Origin: Actinomyces marmotae
GTDB lineage: Bacteria; Actinomycetota; Actinomycetes; Actinomycetales; Actinomycetaceae
Length of the DNA: 64,000 nt
Assembly: GCF_013177295.1 (NCBI RefSeq)
Contig: NZ_CP053642.1
Span: 124,001-188,000, forward strand
Direction: 5' to 3'
Made by a program: the position numbers and the translations under genes
In this document: piece after piece, positions 12,219-21,942 of the stretch
Layout of the letters: every line of letters begins with the position of its first letter
Position numbering within the stretch: the first letter of the stretch is position 1
The notes under the pieces: generated by a model
Told to the model about the DNA's origin: nothing
Seen by the model: only the letters and a program-made list of their open reading frames with translations
Database searches by the model: none

Positions 12219-13237
12219 TGCCCCGCCTCAGACCGATGCGGCTTCGTCGCGCGAAGATCGGCGATGCCCCCCGCGCCTTGTGCCAGCAGCTCGGAGGCAA
12301 CGCGGTGGCCCAGGGCCTCGGCGTCACCCAGGTCGGTGGCCCGCAGGCGCGAGCGCACCGCCTCCGTTCCCCTGACTGAGATGACCGCGGCGTCGAGGAC
12401 CAGGCCCCTCTCATCCGCCCGGGCGAGCGCGCCCACCGGCGCCGCGCAGCCCGCCTCCAGGCCCCCCATCACGGCCCGCTCGGCGACCGCCTCGGCCCGC
12501 GTCGCAGCATGATCGAGGGTGGTGAGCAAGGATGTGAGGAGTGGGTCGGCGTCGATGCGCGCCTCCACGGCGAGGGCGCCCTGCGCGGCCGCGGGCAGCA
12601 TGACGTCCTCGTCGAAGGCCTCGGTGACGTGCGCCGTCAGGCCCAGGCGGTTCAGTCCCGCCATCGCCAGGACCACGCCGTCCAGGTCGGGCTGGCGCGC
12701 CCCGAGCGGCCCATCGGGCCACACCCCGGCCCCCAGGACCCGCGACAGGCGCGTCGGCACATTCCCCCGGATATCGACGATCCGGAGATCTGGGCGGCGT
12801 AGGAGGAGCTGGGCCGCCCGGCGTGGAGAGCCCGTTCCCACCCGCGCCCCGCGCGGCAGGTCGTCCAGGCCCCAGCCGTTGCGGGCGCACAGGGCGTCGA
12901 ACGGGTCCTCCCTGCGGGGCACCGCCCAGACGCGCAATCCGTCCACGGGCGCTGTCGGCAGGTCCTTGAAGGAGTGGACGGCCAGGTCGCAATGGCCGTC
13001 GAGCAACGCCATGCGCAGCGCGGCGGCGAAGGCCCCCACCCCGCCCAGCCTTGCCAGGGAGGAGGGGTCGACATCGCCCTGGGTGCGCACCGGCACGAGC
13101 TCGACCCCCACTCGCTCCCCGGCGGCCGCCGCGGCCTCTTCCAGGGTGCGGGCGATCATCCCTGACTGGGCTGTGGCCAGGGCGGATGCGCGAGTGCCCA
13201 GGCGGATCGTCCTCGATGCGGGCATAGCGGATGTCAT
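12215..13237 (-). CDS. hemC: porphobilinogen deaminase (hydroxymethylbilane synthase)
   Basis: Polymerises four porphobilinogens to hydroxymethylbilane; 340 residues. ATG 13237 gives [21 protein letters not shown], which starts just before the conserved RxGTRxSxLA motif. Other motifs are HSFKDLPT (88-95), GTGSPRR (135-140) and the dipyrromethane-carrying C264 in LEAGCAAPVGA. The start codon overlaps the hemY stop by one base (TGATG). An earlier in-frame start would add 39 unconserved residues inside hemY and was rejected. Confidence 0.96.
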   Translation of the reverse strand: MTSAMPASRTIRLGTRASALATAQSGMIARTLEEAAAAAGERVGVELVPVRTQGDVDPSSLARLGGVGAFAAALRMALLDGHCDLAVHSFKDLPTAPVDGLRVWAVPRREDPFDALCARNGWGLDDLPRGARVGTGSPRRAAQLLLRRPDLRIVDIRGNVPTRLSRVLGAGVWPDGPLGARQPDLDGVVLAMAGLNRLGLTAHVTEAFDEDVMLPAAAQGALAVEARIDADPLLTSLLTTLDHAATRAEAVAERAVMGGLEAGCAAPVGALARADERGLVLDAAVISVRGTEAVRSRLRATDLGDAEALGHRVASELLAQGAGGIADLRATKPHRSEAGQ

Positions 13238-14889
13238 CAATCCTCCTCTTGTCCTCCGGGCTCGGCGCTCTGAGCGCCGGCCGGCCCGACCATCCCCGCC
13301 GCGCGCTCGCGGGCATGGGCGATGACGGCCGCGATCCCCGTGCCCGCCACCCAAGCGCCCGTGACGCTCAGGCGCGGCAGGCCCGCGACGGCCTCCTCCA
13401 GGAGCGCGGTGCGCCGCCGGTAGTCGGGCATCGCAGGTGGAAGTGTCCCATCCCAGCGGACGAGGCGATGGTCCAACACATCACCGAGATCGATTCGCGC
13501 GCCGGTTAGGGCGGCGATGTCGTCGAGAGCCCCGGCCAGGGCGGGCTCGGGCCGCGGCCCGCCCGGCCGCCCGTAGGACAGCCGTAGCGCGGACACGCCC
13601 TCGCCGTGACGGTCGCGCAGCCCCTGGGCGATCCACGGCCATTTCGCGTCCAGGTGGGACAGGGCCTTCGGCGCCACGGGGCAGGGGGCCGAGGATGGGG
13701 GCGCCGGCGCGACGAGCAGCCCCGAGCCCACCGGCGCCCCGGCGAGCCCCGGCGCGCGGGCGACGATCGTCAACCGCGCGATCGGCGCGCCGGAGGGGAT
13801 GGGGATGCTGAGGGCGTCGGGGTCGAGGCCCGGCGCCCCGGCGAGGAGTCGCAGCGCGGCGGGGGCCGAGCAGGCCAGGACGACGCGGCGCGCCCGGACC
13901 TCGCGGGGCGCCCCCACGGCGATGGGCTCGTCCGACGGCGTCGCCCCGCGCCCCGTGGGGGCCAGCGCCACGCGCCAAGGGCCCCGCCCGCCCGCGCCGG
14001 TGATCCCGGCGCCGTCCTCCAGGCGCATCCCCTGGGCGCCCCAGCGGGTGAGCACCGTCCCGCCCGCGGACTCGATCGCCGCGCGCAGGGCGGCGGTGAG
14101 CCGGTGCATCCCGCCGACGACGCAGACCTCGCCGCTGCGCTGCCCCGCCGGGCGGGAGCGCCGCTCCTCCAGCCGCGCACGGATCGCCGCCTGGAGCGAG
14201 CCGAGGCGGATGACATCAGCGCGCAGACCCGGCATGACGACGTCGGCGTCGAGCACGGCGGGATCGCTCGCGTGGATGCCGGCGACGATGGGGCGCACCA
14301 ACCGATCGAGGACGGCCTCGCCCATGCGGGCGCGCACGAGCGAGGCGAGGTCGCGCGGGTCGCTGGGGGAGGCGCCGACGCCGGCGGCGAGTTCGCCGTC
14401 GCGGGCGGCGCGGCGGGCCCCCGCCTCGCCGAGGATCGCGATGGTGTCGTCGGACAGCGGGTCGGCGGGGATGCCGAGGATCGCCTCGCGTGGGAAGGGG
14501 TGGAGAGCCCAGCCGCCCGGGGAGTGCCCCCCGGCGCCATCGTCGGCCACCGCCGGGCCCGACCCGGCCATGGGGGGCAGGAAGAGCCCCGGGCGCCCGC
14601 GGTGGGCGGTGGCCTCCAGTCCGAGGGCGTCGAGCATGGTGGTCACGGCCCCGCCCCGTAGGACGACGCTCTCGGCGCCCAGGTCCATCGCCACGCCGCC
14701 GATCTCACCGCCCGCGATGAGACCACCGGTGTACCCGCGCGCCTCCACGAGCAGTGGGCGCAGCCCCGCGCGGGTGAGCTCCCAGGCCGCGGTCAGCCCC
14801 GCGATGCCCCCGCCGACGACGAGCTCGTCCACCTCCGACGGCGGTGAGGCCGGGGATGGGCGCCCTCCGCGGGCCCCTGCCGCGCTCAC
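13237..14889 (-). CDS. hemY: coproporphyrinogen III / protoporphyrinogen oxidase (HemY/CgoX type)
   Basis: FAD flavoprotein that oxidises coproporphyrinogen III to coproporphyrin III in the gram-positive pathway; 550 residues. N-terminal Rossmann motif [15 protein letters not shown] (about 25-39) with the downstream acidic LLVEA. The C-terminal FAD-binding end [19 protein letters not shown] is typical. GTG 14889 overlaps the hemE stop (GTGA). Because hemQ and a coproporphyrin-type ferrochelatase are encoded nearby, coproporphyrinogen is the likely substrate. That substrate choice is inference from context. Confidence 0.93.
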   Translation of the reverse strand: MSAAGARGGRPSPASPPSEVDELVVGGGIAGLTAAWELTRAGLRPLLVEARGYTGGLIAGGEIGGVAMDLGAESVVLRGGAVTTMLDALGLEATAHRGRPGLFLPPMAGSGPAVADDGAGGHSPGGWALHPFPREAILGIPADPLSDDTIAILGEAGARRAARDGELAAGVGASPSDPRDLASLVRARMGEAVLDRLVRPIVAGIHASDPAVLDADVVMPGLRADVIRLGSLQAAIRARLEERRSRPAGQRSGEVCVVGGMHRLTAALRAAIESAGGTVLTRWGAQGMRLEDGAGITGAGGRGPWRVALAPTGRGATPSDEPIAVGAPREVRARRVVLACSAPAALRLLAGAPGLDPDALSIPIPSGAPIARLTIVARAPGLAGAPVGSGLLVAPAPPSSAPCPVAPKALSHLDAKWPWIAQGLRDRHGEGVSALRLSYGRPGGPRPEPALAGALDDIAALTGARIDLGDVLDHRLVRWDGTLPPAMPDYRRRTALLEEAVAGLPRLSVTGAWVAGTGIAAVIAHARERAAGMVGPAGAQSAEPGGQEED

Positions 14890-16271
14890 GCGCGATCACC
14901 CCCGGTGTCGGGCGCCGGGGCCCCGGGCGTGCCGACCCGGCCGTCCCAGCCCGCGAGGGCCGTGCCCTCCCATTCCTCGTCGCCGTGGGCGCGGGCCACG
15001 ATGCGGGTGAGCACGTCCGGGTCGGTCGTCGGTGGGACGCCGTGGCCGAGGTTGAGCACATGCCCCGGCGCGGCGCGTCCCGCCTCCAGGCAGGCGTCCA
15101 CGGCGGGCCCGAGCACCGCCCAGGGGGCGGCGAGCAGCGCCGGGTCGAGGTTGCCCTGCACCGGGCACGCCCCCTCGCCCCCGAGCTCGCCGATCGCCCA
15201 GGCCAGATCCGTGCGGTCGTCCACGCCGACGGCGTCGGCCCCCGCGGCGCGCATGTCCGCCAGGATGCGGGAGGTGCCCGTGCCGAAGTGGATGAGAGGC
15301 ACGTGCCCGCCCGTCGTGGGGGAGATGGCCCGACCCGCGATCTCCAGCGCGCGCGCCGAGTGGGGGGCGACGCGCTCGCGGTAGTCCTTAGGGCTGAGCG
15401 CCCCGGCCCAGGAGTCGAAGAGCTGGGCGGCGCTGGCCCCGGCGCGGATCTGCAGGGCGATGAACTCGCCCGTGATCCGCGCGCACCAGTCCAGCAGCGC
15501 GTCCCAGGAGGCGGGGTCGGAGTGCATGAGCGTGCGTGCGGCCAGATGGTCGCGGCTTGGCCGCCCCTCCACGAGGTAGGCGGCCAGGGTGAAGGGCGCC
15601 CCGCCGAAGCCGATGAGCGGCGTCCACCCCCAGGCGCCGCACGAGTGGGCGAGGCCCGCCAGCGCCCGCTCCGGCAGGCCGCCCGTGGCGCCCGGCCTGC
15701 CCGGGGCCCCGAGTTCGGCGACGACGGCGCGCGCGGCCTCCTCGATGGCCGCCAGGCCGCCGGGGCCGTTGGGGGCCTCTCCCAGGGAGCGGGCGGTGAG
15801 CTCGGCGACGTCGGCGGGCGTGCGGATCGGGTTCTCGACGACGGGTCCCACCCCCGGCTCGATCCGCACCCCGGCCCCGGCCAGGGCGAGGGGGACCATG
15901 ATGTCGGAGAACAGGATCGCGGCGTCGACGCCGTGGCGCCGCACGGGCTGGAGGGTCGCCTCAGCCGCGGTGGCGGGGTCGAGGCAGGCCCCCAGCATCC
16001 CCGTCATGCCCGCACCCTGCGCCCCGCGCTCGCGCAGTGCCCGGTACTCGGGCAGGGAGCGGCCGGCCTGGCGCATGAACCACACGGGAGGGCGGACGGG
16101 GCGCGCTCCTCCCAGCGCCGCGAGGAGCGGGGGGAGGGCGTCGGCGTCATCGCGGACGGCTGAATTAAAACAGGTCAATGTTGTGGAAATGGGGGCCTCC
16201 GGTGGGATGTGACGCGGTGCGCTGATGGTGGATCGCCCGGCTGAGGGCTGCCTTGCCATGGTCCATGACAT
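14886..16271 (-). CDS. hemE: uroporphyrinogen decarboxylase
   Basis: Decarboxylates uroporphyrinogen III to coproporphyrinogen III. The signature [17 protein letters not shown], the catalytic aspartate in LFSDIMVPL, the tyrosine in [15 protein letters not shown] and the histidine in NLGHGVPP are all present. The start is uncertain. ATG 16271, 8 nt after GGAAGGGGG, gives 461 residues with an unusual N-terminal extension of about 50. A TTG at 16178 would give the usual family start but has no well-spaced ribosome site. It is the first gene of the leftward hem operon, facing hemA. Confidence 0.93.
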   Translation of the reverse strand: MSWTMARQPSAGRSTISAPRHIPPEAPISTTLTCFNSAVRDDADALPPLLAALGGARPVRPPVWFMRQAGRSLPEYRALRERGAQGAGMTGMLGACLDPATAAEATLQPVRRHGVDAAILFSDIMVPLALAGAGVRIEPGVGPVVENPIRTPADVAELTARSLGEAPNGPGGLAAIEEAARAVVAELGAPGRPGATGGLPERALAGLAHSCGAWGWTPLIGFGGAPFTLAAYLVEGRPSRDHLAARTLMHSDPASWDALLDWCARITGEFIALQIRAGASAAQLFDSWAGALSPKDYRERVAPHSARALEIAGRAISPTTGGHVPLIHFGTGTSRILADMRAAGADAVGVDDRTDLAWAIGELGGEGACPVQGNLDPALLAAPWAVLGPAVDACLEAGRAAPGHVLNLGHGVPPTTDPDVLTRIVARAHGDEEWEGTALAGWDGRVGTPGAPAPDTGGDRA

Positions 16272-16331
16272 TGGTCGTACCCCCTTCCGGGAAGGGCGGT
16301 TTGCTGGTGCGATATCGCGGGAAATAGGAGA

Positions 16332-16344
16332 TGACACGATGTCA
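16332..16344. promoter_or_regulatory. palindrome in the hemE/hemA divergent promoter region
   Basis: TGACACGATGTCA is a perfect inverted repeat (arms TGACA/TGTCA, 3-nt centre). It lies between the divergent hem operons, 61 nt from the hemE start used here. Its form fits a homodimeric repressor site; which regulator would bind is unknown. Confidence 0.45.
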
Positions 16345-16430
16345 CAACTAGTTCCTGACGTGCTGACATGACGATTTCCGCCTGTTTTTAAGCCGATGAT
16401 CCCGATGCGCTACTGGCGCGCGCGGGACCG

Positions 16431-16448
16431 GTGCTTCAATTCAAGCAC
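16431..16448. promoter_or_regulatory. palindrome abutting the hemA start
   Basis: GTGCTTCAATTCAAGCAC has arms GTGCTT/AAGCAC and a central AATT, with only one base pair breaking the symmetry. It ends two nt before the hemA GTG, where a ribosome-binding site would normally lie, and none is visible. A bound protein, or the RNA hairpin it forms, could block hemA expression. Confidence 0.5.
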
Positions 16449-16449
16449 T

Positions 16450-17862
16450 GTGACGATCCATCTCCTCTCGGCCGACCACTTCTCCCAGGGCCTCGACGTT
16501 GTCGCCCGCCTGGGGGTCAATCCTCGGCGCCTCGGTCCCGACATCCTTGCCGCCGTCCCGGGCCTGCGGGGCGTGCTCGTCCTGGCTACCTGCAATCGCC
16601 TCGCGGTCCTGCTCGATGAGCCGGACGGCGCCGTCGTCCCTCCCGGCGGGCTGGGAGGGCCCTCGCCCGCTGTGCGCGAGGCGAGCGCCCTGCTGGAGCG
16701 GCGCGCGGGCATGGCTGAGGGCTCTGCCGGGCTCAGCGCCGTCCGCGGCGTCGACGCCTACCGCGAGCTCATCGCCACGGCGGCGGGCCTGCGCTCGATG
16801 GTCGTCGGCGAGCGCGAGATCGCCGGTCAGTTGCGCCGCTCCCTCGTCCGGGCCACGGAGGAGGGGACCGCCTCCGCCGAGCTGTGCCGGCTCGTCGAGC
16901 GCGCCTCGGCGGCCTCCCGCCGCGTCGCCCGGGAGACGGCCCTGGCGGGGGCGGGCCGCAGCCTCGTCGCCGTCGGCCTCGGCCTGGCCGCCCGGCACAT
17001 GCCGGCCCTGGAGGGGGCGAGCGTCGTTGTCGTCGGGACCGGGGCCTACGCGGGCGCCACCGTCGCCGCGCTGCGCGACAGGGGCGTGCGCGACATTGCC
17101 GTCCACTCCCACTCCGCCCACCAGGCCGCCCCGCCGGATCAAGCGGCCCAGCGGGCCCGGGGGCCGCAGCCGGTCAGCGCCGCCGGGCCCGACCGCGCCA
17201 CCGCCTTCGCCCGCAAGCGGGGCCTGGCCGTCGTCGGCCCCCACGAGCTCCCCGACCGCCTCGCGGGCGTCGATCTCGTCATCACCTGCCGCGGCCTGGG
17301 CGGCCCCGTCATCACCCGCGGGCTCATCGACGACGCCCTGGCCCGCCGCCGAGCCGCCCGTGAGCGGGCCTCGCAGGAGGCCGTCCACCCGCTCGTCATC
17401 CTCGACCTCGCGCTCAGCCGCGACGTCGACCCCGGCGTCGCCGACGCCCCCGGTGCGCTCCTGGTCGACTTGCCCCGCATCCGCCAGGCCGTGCCCGCCG
17501 CCCAGACGGCCCAGGTGGAGGCCGCCGAGGCGATCGTCGCCGAGGAGGCGGCCGCCCTCGACCGGCTCATGGGAGGGCGCCGCATGGATCCTGTCATCCG
17601 AGCGCTGCGAGGGCGCGCTGAGCAGATGGTGGCGCGGGAGGCGGCCCGCCTGCGCCCCGACGACGGGCAGGTGGGCCTCGACGACGCGGTGCGCGCCCTG
17701 GAGCGCTTGGCCGCCGCCCTCATGCACGCCCCCAGCCAGGCCGCCCGCGCCGCGGGGGAGGCCGGTCTCACCGAGGACTACCTCGCCGCCCTCCCCATGG
17801 TCCTGGGGACCATCGGCGGCTCCGACTCGCCTGCGCCGATCCCCGCTCAGGAGGTGCGATGA
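16450..17862 (+). CDS. hemA: glutamyl-tRNA reductase
   Basis: Reduces glutamyl-tRNA to glutamate-1-semialdehyde with NADPH, the committed step of heme synthesis; 470 residues. GTG 16450 gives MTIHLLSADHFSQGL; the catalytic cysteine is C48 in LVLATCNRLAVLLD. The NADPH domain shows VVVGTGAYAGATVAALRDRG, and a C-terminal dimerisation helix follows. An ATG 54 nt upstream would add an unconserved peptide. No Shine-Dalgarno is seen and a palindrome takes its place, so translation may be leaderless or controlled. hemH overlaps by 4 nt. Confidence 0.94.
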   Translation: MTIHLLSADHFSQGLDVVARLGVNPRRLGPDILAAVPGLRGVLVLATCNRLAVLLDEPDGAVVPPGGLGGPSPAVREASALLERRAGMAEGSAGLSAVRGVDAYRELIATAAGLRSMVVGEREIAGQLRRSLVRATEEGTASAELCRLVERASAASRRVARETALAGAGRSLVAVGLGLAARHMPALEGASVVVVGTGAYAGATVAALRDRGVRDIAVHSHSAHQAAPPDQAAQRARGPQPVSAAGPDRATAFARKRGLAVVGPHELPDRLAGVDLVITCRGLGGPVITRGLIDDALARRRAARERASQEAVHPLVILDLALSRDVDPGVADAPGALLVDLPRIRQAVPAAQTAQVEAAEAIVAEEAAALDRLMGGRRMDPVIRALRGRAEQMVAREAARLRPDDGQVGLDDAVRALERLAAALMHAPSQAARAAGEAGLTEDYLAALPMVLGTIGGSDSPAPIPAQEVR

Positions 17863-19151
17863 GCGACCCCCTCGCCCCCTACGACGCCGTCCTCCTCCTG
17901 TCCTACGGCGGCCCCCAGGGCCCTGACGACGTCCTGCCCTTCATGCGCAACGCCACCGCTGGCCGGGGCGTGCCCGACTCGCGCCTCGCGGAGGTCTCGG
18001 TCCACTACCAGCGCTTCGGGGGCGCCTCACCGATCAACGCCCGCAACGCCGAGCTCCTGGAGGCCCTGCGCGCCGAACTCGCCGCGCGCGGCTCGCGCCT
18101 GCCGGTGGCCATCGGCAACCGCAACTGGCACCCGTTCGTCTCCGAGGCCCTGCGCGGGCTCGCCGACGCCGGGGCGCGCCGCGTCCTGGCCCTGACCACC
18201 GCCGCCTACGGCTCCTACTCCGGGTGCCGCCAGTACCGCGAGGACCTGGCCGGCGCGCTGGCCCTGCTCGCCGACGGCTCCGACGGCGCCACGGGCCAGG
18301 GCCCCCAGGCGGACGCCGCCGCGCGCGTGGGGGGTGCCGGGGGCGGGCCGGTCGGAATGGTGGTCGACAAGACCCGGCCCTTCTACAACACCCCGGGCAT
18401 GCTCCAGGCCAGCGCCGACGCCATTGTCGCCGCCTATGACGGGCTCGCCGCCCAGGGGATCCCCGCTGAAGCCGTCCACCTCATCCTCGTCACCCACTCG
18501 ATCCCGGTGGCCATGGAGCGCGGCTCCGCGCCCGATGTGGCCGAGGCGGCGGGCGCCACGCCCCCGGTGCCCGGCTGGCCTCCCGTCCGCGAGCCGGGCG
18601 TCGCGGCGGACTTGTCCACGGAGATCAGCTACGTCGAGCAGCACCTGGGGCTGGCGCGCGTCCTGCTGCCGATCGTTGCCCAGCGTCTGGGCCTGGACTC
18701 GCCGCCCGCCCTCGACCTGGCGTTCTGCTCGCGCTCCGGCCCGCCGCAGGCCCGCTGGCTCGAGCCCGACATCAACGACCGCATCACGGCCCTGGCCCAG
18801 GCGCCCGAGCCCCCCGGCGGCATCGTCGTCGCGCCCATCGGCTTTATCGCTGACCATATGGAGGTCGTTTTCGACCTGGACACCGAGGCCCGCGAGACCG
18901 CCGAGGCCCTGGCCATGCCTTATGCGAGGGCTGCCACCGCGGGCACGCACCCGGCCCTGGTGGCCTCGCTGGCCGACCTGCTGGCCGAGAGGGCCGCCGT
19001 CGCCCGGGGCGAGAGCGTCGTCCCGACCAGCACGACGGGCGCCGGCCCCTTCCACACCGTCTGCCCCGACCCCTGCTGCCGCCCCGGCGGCGATCACCTC
19101 CACGCTCATCATCCCCATCACGCCGCCCGCCGATCCGAGGAGGACACATGA
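17859..19151 (+). CDS. hemH: coproporphyrin III ferrochelatase
   Basis: Inserts Fe(II) into coproporphyrin III (CpfC type); 430 residues, long for the family. Family motifs include LLLSYGGPQGPDDVLPFMRN at the start, FGGASPIN, GNRNWHPF, a catalytic histidine in LVTHSIP and a conserved glutamate in FIADHMEVVFDLDTEA. The C-terminal extension contains CPDPCC and then a His-rich tail. Actinobacterial ferrochelatases carry a [2Fe-2S] cluster through C-terminal cysteines, so CPDPCC may be part of one here, although the spacing differs from the mycobacterial pattern as I recall it. Its start and stop overlap hemA and hemQ by 4 nt each. Confidence 0.94.
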   Translation: MSDPLAPYDAVLLLSYGGPQGPDDVLPFMRNATAGRGVPDSRLAEVSVHYQRFGGASPINARNAELLEALRAELAARGSRLPVAIGNRNWHPFVSEALRGLADAGARRVLALTTAAYGSYSGCRQYREDLAGALALLADGSDGATGQGPQADAAARVGGAGGGPVGMVVDKTRPFYNTPGMLQASADAIVAAYDGLAAQGIPAEAVHLILVTHSIPVAMERGSAPDVAEAAGATPPVPGWPPVREPGVAADLSTEISYVEQHLGLARVLLPIVAQRLGLDSPPALDLAFCSRSGPPQARWLEPDINDRITALAQAPEPPGGIVVAPIGFIADHMEVVFDLDTEARETAEALAMPYARAATAGTHPALVASLADLLAERAAVARGESVVPTSTTGAGPFHTVCPDPCCRPGGDHLHAHHPHHAARRSEEDT

Positions 19152-19930
19152 CCACCGCGCCTGACCACGCCGCCCCCGGCATCCACCGTTTCGAGGACGA
19201 GGAGCGCCGCCCCCACCGCGACCCCCGCGACGCCGTCGACGTGGACTTCGACGCCATCAATGACCGCAACCACTACGCCCTGTGGGCCGTCCTGCGACTC
19301 GCCTCGCCGCTGCCCGCCGATGACGCTGAGCGCGCCCGGATCGTGGCCGAGTCGGCGGACTTCGTCGAGGCCACGGGCGTGACCACCCGGGGCTGGTACG
19401 ACGTCGCCGGATTCCGCTCCGACGCCGACCTACTCATCTGGTGGCTCGACGACGACCCCGTCAAGCTCCAGGACGCCTACCACCGGCTGCGCGCCTCGGC
19501 CCTCGGCCGCCACCTGGAGCCGGTCTGGTCCTGCATGGGCCTGCACACCCCCGCCGAGTTCAACCGCCGCCACGTCCCCGCCTGCTTCGCGGGCACGGCC
19601 CCGCGCGACTGGTGCATGGTCTACCCCTTCGTGCGGTCCTACAACTGGTACCTCCTTCCCGATGAGGAGCGCAGCCGCATCATGGCCGCCCATGGCCGCA
19701 ACGGCTTCTCCAAGTACCCCGACGTCAAGGGCTCGACGCTCGCCGCCTTCGGCATGAGCGACTACGAGTGGATCCTCGGCTTCGAGGCCGACACCCTCGA
19801 CCGCCTCGAGGGCGTCATCCACCACCAGCGCTACACGGAGGCCCGCCTCCACGTGCGCGTCGACACCCCCTTCTACACGGGCCGCCGCCTCGACCCGCAG
19901 GCCTGGGCCGACCTCCAGCCCCGGGACTGA
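19148..19930 (+). CDS. hemQ: coproheme decarboxylase (HemQ/ChdC)
   Basis: Oxidatively decarboxylates coproheme to heme b with hydrogen peroxide; the last step of the gram-positive pathway; 260 residues, chlorite-dismutase fold. The expected catalytic tyrosine is Y159 in MVYPFVRSYNWYLL, and the likely proximal heme ligand is H182 in MAAHGRNG. The YALWAVLR and DLLIWW strands are typical. ATG 19148 overlaps the hemH stop (ATGA). A small GC-rich hairpin follows the stop (about 19935-19959) and may end the operon. Confidence 0.95.
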   Translation: MTTAPDHAAPGIHRFEDEERRPHRDPRDAVDVDFDAINDRNHYALWAVLRLASPLPADDAERARIVAESADFVEATGVTTRGWYDVAGFRSDADLLIWWLDDDPVKLQDAYHRLRASALGRHLEPVWSCMGLHTPAEFNRRHVPACFAGTAPRDWCMVYPFVRSYNWYLLPDEERSRIMAAHGRNGFSKYPDVKGSTLAAFGMSDYEWILGFEADTLDRLEGVIHHQRYTEARLHVRVDTPFYTGRRLDPQAWADLQPRD

Positions 19931-20003
19931 GCACGGGCCCCGGAATATAAGCCGGGGGCATCTGTTGTCCCGAGCAGCCGCCGTCGATCCGAAAGGCAAA
20001 CCC

Positions 20004-20408
20004 ATGGCTCTGACCACCATCACTGGCAAGGAGTTCAACGCGACCGTGCGAGGCGAGGGCATCACCATCGTTGACTTCTGGGCCTCCTGGTGCGGCCCCT
20101 GCATGCGCTTCGCCCCCGTCTTCGAGAAGGCCGCCGAGGCCAACCCGGACATCACCTTCGCCAAGATCAACACCGAGGAGGAGCCCGAGCTCGCCGGAGC
20201 CCTGGGCATCTCCTCCATCCCGACCCTCATGGCCTTCCGCGACGACGTCCTCGTCTACCGCGAGCCCGGAGCGCTGCCCGCCAAGGCCCTCGACGCCCTC
20301 ATCGCGCAGATCCGCGACCTCGACATGGACGCCCTCAAAGCCGAGATCGCCAAGGAGCGCGACGGGGCGCGGGCCGGGGAGGGCGCCGCTGATGGCGAGC
20401 AGGCCTAA
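20004..20408 (+). CDS. thioredoxin-family protein
   Basis: Cytoplasmic thiol-disulfide reductase of 134 residues with the WCGPC active site (C30, C33) in DFWASWCGPCMRFAP and the cis-proline SSIPTLMAF. The last roughly 25 residues form a charged, Ala/Gly-rich tail beyond the normal thioredoxin end. ATG 20004 follows GAAAGG by 6 nt; an upstream in-frame start would add unconserved residues. It stands between hemQ and dps and may serve oxidative-stress defence, which is inference. Confidence 0.92.
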   Translation: MALTTITGKEFNATVRGEGITIVDFWASWCGPCMRFAPVFEKAAEANPDITFAKINTEEEPELAGALGISSIPTLMAFRDDVLVYREPGALPAKALDALIAQIRDLDMDALKAEIAKERDGARAGEGAADGEQA

Positions 20409-20462
20409 GCTCAGGCTTATACGAATTACCTTTTAGAACCAACTGAGAGTAAGGTGTTACCC

Positions 20463-20954
20463 ATGAGCACGAAGACCGTCACCTCCGCCCCCGTCCGCAT
20501 GTCCTTCACCGCCTCCGAGACCCTGAGCGGTCACCTCCAGGCCTCCCTGGTGGATGTCACTGCCCTCAGCCTGGTGGCCAAGCAGATCCACTGGAACGTC
20601 GTCGGCCCCAACTTCCGCGACCTCCACCTCAACCTCGACGAGGTTGTCGAGATCGCCCGTTCCGCCTCCGACGCCCTCGCCGAGCGCATGCGCGCCATCA
20701 ACGTGGTGCCCGACGCCCGCCCCGGGACCATCGCCCGCAACACGACCGTCCCCGAGGCCCCCGTCTCCCAGGTCATCACCAACGAGGCCGTGGACTACAT
20801 CGTCTCGGCCATCGACGCCGTCGTGAAGACCCTGCGCTCCGTCCACGCCGAGGTCGACGCCGAGGACGTGATCTCCAGCGGCATCCTGGAGGACTACACC
20901 CAGCAGCTCGAGCAGCAGGGCTGGTTCCTGTCCGCCCAGAACTACACCGCCTGA
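20463..20954 (+). CDS. dps: Dps-family DNA-binding ferritin-like protein
   Basis: Dodecameric iron-storing protein that protects DNA against peroxide; 163 residues. Intersubunit ferroxidase residues are recognisable as H43 (KQIHWNVVGPNF), H55, D59 and E63 (HLNLDEVVE). ATG 20463 follows TAAGGTG; an in-frame ATG 9 nt upstream would overlap the site. The spacer from thioredoxin is unusually AT-rich (TTATACGAATTACCTTTTAGAA), so the gene likely has its own promoter, with ACCTT/AAGGT half-sites that could be an operator. Confidence 0.93.
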   Translation: MSTKTVTSAPVRMSFTASETLSGHLQASLVDVTALSLVAKQIHWNVVGPNFRDLHLNLDEVVEIARSASDALAERMRAINVVPDARPGTIARNTTVPEAPVSQVITNEAVDYIVSAIDAVVKTLRSVHAEVDAEDVISSGILEDYTQQLEQQGWFLSAQNYTA

Positions 20955-20970
20955 TCCCGCCAGCGCGGCC

Positions 20971-21005
20971 GCGGGGCCGGATGGGGCTGACCCGTCCGGC
21001 CCCGC
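20971..21005 (+). terminator. hairpin after dps
   Basis: GCGGGGCCGGA pairs with TCCGGCCCCGC (11 bp, 13-nt loop) 17 nt after the dps stop. There is no T-run, as is common in high-GC actinobacteria. It lies just before the macrodomain gene, so it may separate the two units. Confidence 0.45.
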
Positions 21006-21021
21006 GCCGTACCCTGGCGCC

Positions 21022-21942
21022 ATGACGAATCCGTCCACGCCGCCCGCAGCGACCGATCCCGGGCTGATCCGGCCGCGCACCGCCGCCGAGGGGCGCATCG
21101 CGATCCTCACCCAGTACTTCGCCACCGACGCCGTCAGCCATGGCGACGTCGCCTCCTTCCCGCCGCCATCGGCCCTCGACGAGCTCCCCTTCGCCGAGCG
21201 CAGGCGCCTGCTCGACGGGCTGCTCACCATTCGCCCGCCCCGCCCCATCGGTGACGAGGACATGCGCGACGAGCTCGATGACATGCTCGCCGCCGAGTCC
21301 CGTGAGCGCGCCGCCGCGGCCGGCGACCCCGACGCCCTCGACCTCCCCGTCCTGGCCGCCACCCACGGCGTGCCCGGCGCCCTGGGTGAGCGCGTGGCGC
21401 TGTGGGAGGGGGACCTCACCACCCTGCGTGCGGGAGCCATCGTCAACGCCGCCAACGAGCGGATGCTCGGCTGCCGCGCGCCGGGCCACGCCTGCATTGA
21501 CAACGTCATCCACGCCGTCGCCGGTCCGGGGCTGCGCGCCGAGTGCGCCGAGTACATGGCGGGACGGGCTGAGCGGGACGAGGGGCTCGAGCCCGTGGGG
21601 CGCGCGGTCATCACCGGCGGCTACCACCTGCCCGCCGAGCACGTCATCCACACGGTGGGGCCCGTCGTCGACGACGGGGTGGTGGCACCGCGCCATCGCA
21701 CCCGCCTCGCGAGCTGCTACCGGGCGATCCTCGACGCCGCCCAGGAGGCGAGCCTGGATTCGGTGGGCCTGTGCTCGGTGTCCACAGGCGCCTTCGGCTA
21801 CCCCAAGGAGGAGGCGGCCCCCCTCGTGCTCGCGACCATTGAGGCCTGGCTCGCCGAGCACCCCGAATCCGAGACGCGGATCATTATCTGCGCCTTCTCC
21901 ACGGAGGATCGCGCCGCCTACGAGAGCGCGCTCGCGGCCTAG
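21022..21942 (+). CDS. zinc-type macrodomain protein (ADP-ribosyl hydrolase)
   Basis: Protein of 306 residues. An N-terminal helical region (about 1-125) precedes a macrodomain with VNAANERMLGC, then GHACIDNVIHAVAGPGLR and later STGAFGYPKEEAAPL. The C-x4-H-x-C arrangement followed by IDNVIH is that of the zinc-containing macrodomains (SAV0325-like) that remove ADP-ribose from proteins. Those are often beside a SirTM, lipoate ligase and GcvH-like gene, none of which is here, so the substrate is open. No transmembrane or signal segment. Confidence 0.85.
   Translation: MTNPSTPPAATDPGLIRPRTAAEGRIAILTQYFATDAVSHGDVASFPPPSALDELPFAERRRLLDGLLTIRPPRPIGDEDMRDELDDMLAAESRERAAAAGDPDALDLPVLAATHGVPGALGERVALWEGDLTTLRAGAIVNAANERMLGCRAPGHACIDNVIHAVAGPGLRAECAEYMAGRAERDEGLEPVGRAVITGGYHLPAEHVIHTVGPVVDDGVVAPRHRTRLASCYRAILDAAQEASLDSVGLCSVSTGAFGYPKEEAAPLVLATIEAWLAEHPESETRIIICAFSTEDRAAYESALAA

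Noticed and set aside
13237..13354. Longer hemC start inside hemY
   Set aside because: It adds 39 Arg/Gly-rich residues before the conserved [18 protein letters not shown] start and has no ribosome site.
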